This document shows, in pieces, positions 5,658 to 7,491 of a stretch of DNA of 7,491 nt. How positions within the stretch are numbered: position 1 is the stretch's first letter; every line of letters starts with the position of its first letter. The stretch is from Candidatus Staskawiczbacteria bacterium. GTDB taxonomy: Bacteria > Patescibacteriota > Minisyncoccia > Minisyncoccales > Staskawiczbacteraceae. The stretch spans positions 1-7,491 of the forward strand of contig CAIWKF010000046.1 in the NCBI GenBank assembly GCA_903913175.1. Reading direction: 5' to 3'. The position numbers and the translations under genes were made by a program. Under the pieces are notes generated by a model. It did not search any database and was not told the origin of the DNA. It saw only the letters and a program-made list of their open reading frames with translations.

Positions 5658-7484
5658 ATGAGTATTTTAAAAAGTTTTTCATCAAGATTTGGTTTAACCA
5701 GCAGGTTTATTGCATGGTTTTTGGCAGTAGCTATAATTCCAATGGCAGTGGTTGGGTATTTAAGTTACAATAATGCTAAAAATGCTTTAGAAGAATCAGT
5801 TATTGAGCAAGTATCACTTGCCGCAGAGTCATTAGAACAGCACTTGGTTACTTATTTTAGTGAGCAGAAAAATTCTATTATTTTGATTTCGCAGGACAAA
5901 GTCCTGCAAGATCAATCTGATCTTAAAACTATTCAGTTACATTTAAATGATTATGTGAAAAATTTTGATGCTTTTTATGACCTGACTGTGCTTGATAAAT
6001 TTGGAAAAATAATTGCTTCCACAGAATTGCAAACTATTGGGCAAGACAAATCTTTAGATACATATTTTACCAATGCTAAAGAAGAGACATATATTAAAGA
6101 TGTTTATAAATCTACAGCAACTAATTTGTTTGGATTTGCGGTTTCTGCGCCAATTATGCAAGACGGAAAATTTGTTGGGGTTGTGGCTGGAAGATATAAA
6201 TTAGATTATTTAAATAGTATTTTGGAAACCGCGAATAGAGGAGAAACAATGAAAGCTCATCTTGTTGATTCAAATGGTTTGGTATTTACTGCTACAAGAT
6301 TTGGAGTTGAAAAAGATATTTTAACTCTTAGGGGGGATTCGCAATCGGTAAAAACTGCTTTTTCTACAAAAAAAGATCAATTTGGAGTAAATGTAGATTA
6401 TAGAGGCAAAGAAGTTCTTGGCTCCTTTCAGACAAATCATTTGTATGAAAAACTTGGAAAAAATTGGGTACTAGTTGTAGAAGAGGATTCTTCTGAAGCT
6501 TTTGCTCCTGTTGTTAATATTAGAAATAATATTTTAGTTATTGGTTTAATTGCTTTAATAGTAATTTTGGGTTTGGCATTTTATGCCGCAAGATCAGTGG
6601 GAGAGTTTGTTAAAAAACCAATTAGAAATGTGGCAGGGCAATTGGTTTCTGCTTCCAATCAACTTTCTGCTTCCAGTCAGCAAACAGCAGCAGCTTCACA
6701 ACAAAACTCTTCCATTGCACAGCAAGTTTCTGCAGGAGCCACTCAACAATCCAGTCAAATTGAAGAAATTACTAAAGTTGTTACGCAAATGTCTGCTGCA
6801 GTTCAGCAAATGTCTTCTTCAGCACAAGAAGCTGCTTCTGATGCTTCAGGTTCTTCACAAAAAGCTCAAACAACAGGTCAAGAATCAGAAAAAATTGGAG
6901 CAATGGTAGAAACAATTAATAACATTTCCGAACAAACAAATATGTTGGCTTTAAATGCAGCCATTGAAGCAGCCAGAGCTGGTGAAGCTGGGCGTGGGTT
7001 TGCTGTTGTGGCAGATGAAGTAAGAAAATTAGCCGAAGGTTCTGGAGCTTCAGCTCAAGAAATAAAAACTATAATAAATAATGTTATAGAATCAATTAAA
7101 GATAGTGTTAGCGCCATTCAAAAAGTTTCAGCAAAAATTCAAGAAGTTTCTGCTGCAGCCCAGCAACAATCTTCTTCAGTACAGCAAGTGGCAAAAACTT
7201 TAGATTCTGTAGCTGCAATTATTGAGCAAAATTCTTCAGGAGCTCAACAACTTTCAGCTTCAATTCAACAGCAATCTGCAGCCAATCAACAAGTCTCAGC
7301 TGCTGCTCAGCAATTACAATCATTAGCTATTGAGCTACAAAATTTGGCTGGAAGTCAAGTTGAATTAAAGGCAAATGTAAATAATTTTAAAATATCTCGC
7401 AATACATCGAAAGAAGACAATTGCGCCAGTCGGTACGCTTCGCCAGAGTTCGGACTGATGGCGCGAAGTTGTGACGCTATATGA
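5658..7484 (+). CDS. Methyl-accepting chemotaxis protein with Cache sensor, no recognisable HAMP
   Basis: This 608-residue chemoreceptor would control a CheA/CheW complex. TM1 lies at about 17-36. The outer Cache-type domain (about 37-285) includes LDKFGKIIAST (112-122), GQDKSLDTYFT (128-138), TYIKDVY (144-150) and GKNWVLVVEEDSSEAF (267-282). TM2 is at about 291-311. The helical signalling region (about 330-575) is rich in Q, S and A and has the canonical hairpin tip EQTNMLALNAAIEAARAGEA, then GRGFAVVADEVRKLAE (to 460). After TM2 only KKPIRNVAGQL recalls the first HAMP helix; the usual DExGxL segment is missing. The protein has no CheR/CheB-type C-terminal pentapeptide. The natural end is probably near VNNFKIS (574-580); the last 21 residues come from an unusually G+C-rich stretch and may not be native. 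No Che partners occur in the window. The start is the only plausible ATG, with no Shine-Dalgarno sequence. Confidence 0.93.
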   Translation: MSILKSFSSRFGLTSRFIAWFLAVAIIPMAVVGYLSYNNAKNALEESVIEQVSLAAESLEQHLVTYFSEQKNSIILISQDKVLQDQSDLKTIQLHLNDYVKNFDAFYDLTVLDKFGKIIASTELQTIGQDKSLDTYFTNAKEETYIKDVYKSTATNLFGFAVSAPIMQDGKFVGVVAGRYKLDYLNSILETANRGETMKAHLVDSNGLVFTATRFGVEKDILTLRGDSQSVKTAFSTKKDQFGVNVDYRGKEVLGSFQTNHLYEKLGKNWVLVVEEDSSEAFAPVVNIRNNILVIGLIALIVILGLAFYAARSVGEFVKKPIRNVAGQLVSASNQLSASSQQTAAASQQNSSIAQQVSAGATQQSSQIEEITKVVTQMSAAVQQMSSSAQEAASDASGSSQKAQTTGQESEKIGAMVETINNISEQTNMLALNAAIEAARAGEAGRGFAVVADEVRKLAEGSGASAQEIKTIINNVIESIKDSVSAIQKVSAKIQEVSAAAQQQSSSVQQVAKTLDSVAAIIEQNSSGAQQLSASIQQQSAANQQVSAAAQQLQSLAIELQNLAGSQVELKANVNNFKISRNTSKEDNCASRYASPEFGLMARSCDAI

Positions 7485-7491
7485 TCGGCAG
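7418..7491. other. G+C-rich segment with imperfect inverted repeat at the end of the MCP gene
   Basis: By hand count 42 of these 74 bases are G or C (about 57%), against roughly a third in the rest of the window. The segment holds an imperfect hairpin: GCGCCA (7423-7428) pairs with TGGCGC (7459-7464), GTC (7429-7431) with GAC (7453-7455) around a 3-base bulge, and outer CAA (7418-7420) with TTG (7469-7471). An alternative inner stem pairs CTTC/GCCA (7438-7445) with TGGC/GAAG (7459-7468). There is no following T-run, so it is not a classic intrinsic terminator. It encodes the last 21 MCP residues and the TGA stop, the only TGA stop in the window. It could be a palindromic repeat element, a chromosome-specific 3' structure, or foreign sequence joined at a contig end. 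Its right end lies beyond the window. Confidence 0.5.

Noticed and set aside
5891..5907. Perfect inverted repeat GCAGGACAAAGTCCTGC inside the MCP gene
   Set aside because: It has 7-base arms and a 3-base loop, but lies in the middle of the Cache coding region (SQDKVLQDQ), with no T-run and no second copy noticed. Chance is the simplest explanation.
6583..6909. Second + strand frame of 108 codons inside the MCP gene
   Set aside because: It is a shifted reading of the Q/S/A-rich signalling helix, giving a Leu/Lys/Gln-rich chain. The MCP frame contains the canonical receptor tip.
7418..7491. Integron attC site, or the end of a diversity-generating retroelement variable region
   Set aside because: The hairpin was compared with the attC core rule GTTRRRY/RYYYAAC and no clear match was found. 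No template repeat, reverse transcriptase or integrase is in the window, so neither label is supported.

Overview
The window is AT-rich chromosomal DNA of bacterial type, with all genes on the + strand. It most resembles Candidatus Patescibacteria (CPR). Three things suggest this: a short type IV pilin of the style G^FTLLE ... INPAKQ ... ARNTQR ... DVNTILNAVYQY, an H-box of the style SLASHQLRTPLSTVSWYTEMLL in the histidine kinase, and very A/T-rich starts with no clear Shine-Dalgarno sequence. The phylum is inferred from remembered family style; no search was run. No reading frame needs TGA as a sense codon, and TAA, TAG and TGA all serve as stops, so the standard bacterial code fits.

Layout: (1) bases 2-52 are the last 16 codons of a gene whose end almost copies the end of the next gene, so a second pilin lies upstream. 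(2) 85-555 is a complete type IV pilin or pseudopilin. (3) 577-1575 is a membrane-anchored NMT1/THI5-like substrate-binding protein with no permease or ATPase beside it. (4) 1583-2803 is a double-Cache-type sensor with a HAMP domain and a coiled-coil tail but no output domain. (5) 2813-5617 is a Cache-HAMP-PAS-PAS-HisKA-HATPase histidine kinase. (6) 5658-7484 is a Cache chemoreceptor (MCP) with no recognisable HAMP domain. Gaps between the complete genes are 21, 7, 9 and 40 bases, which fits one transcription unit, perhaps with an extra start before the MCP.

Taken together, this looks like an envelope-sensing locus joined to type IV pili. A periplasmic-face binding protein and three Cache receptors could report extracellular ligands to a two-component branch (the kinase) and a chemotaxis branch (the MCP), with the pilus as a plausible output. 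CheA, CheW, CheY, response regulators and the pilus motor are not in the window, so the circuit is an inference. The kinase and MCP Cache domains look like paralogues and may sense the same type of signal.

The last ~74 bases (from ~7418) differ sharply from the rest: about 57% G+C by hand count, with an imperfect inverted repeat, and they encode the odd last 21 residues of the MCP. This may be an inserted palindromic element, a terminator-like structure read into by a lost stop, or a contig-end artefact.
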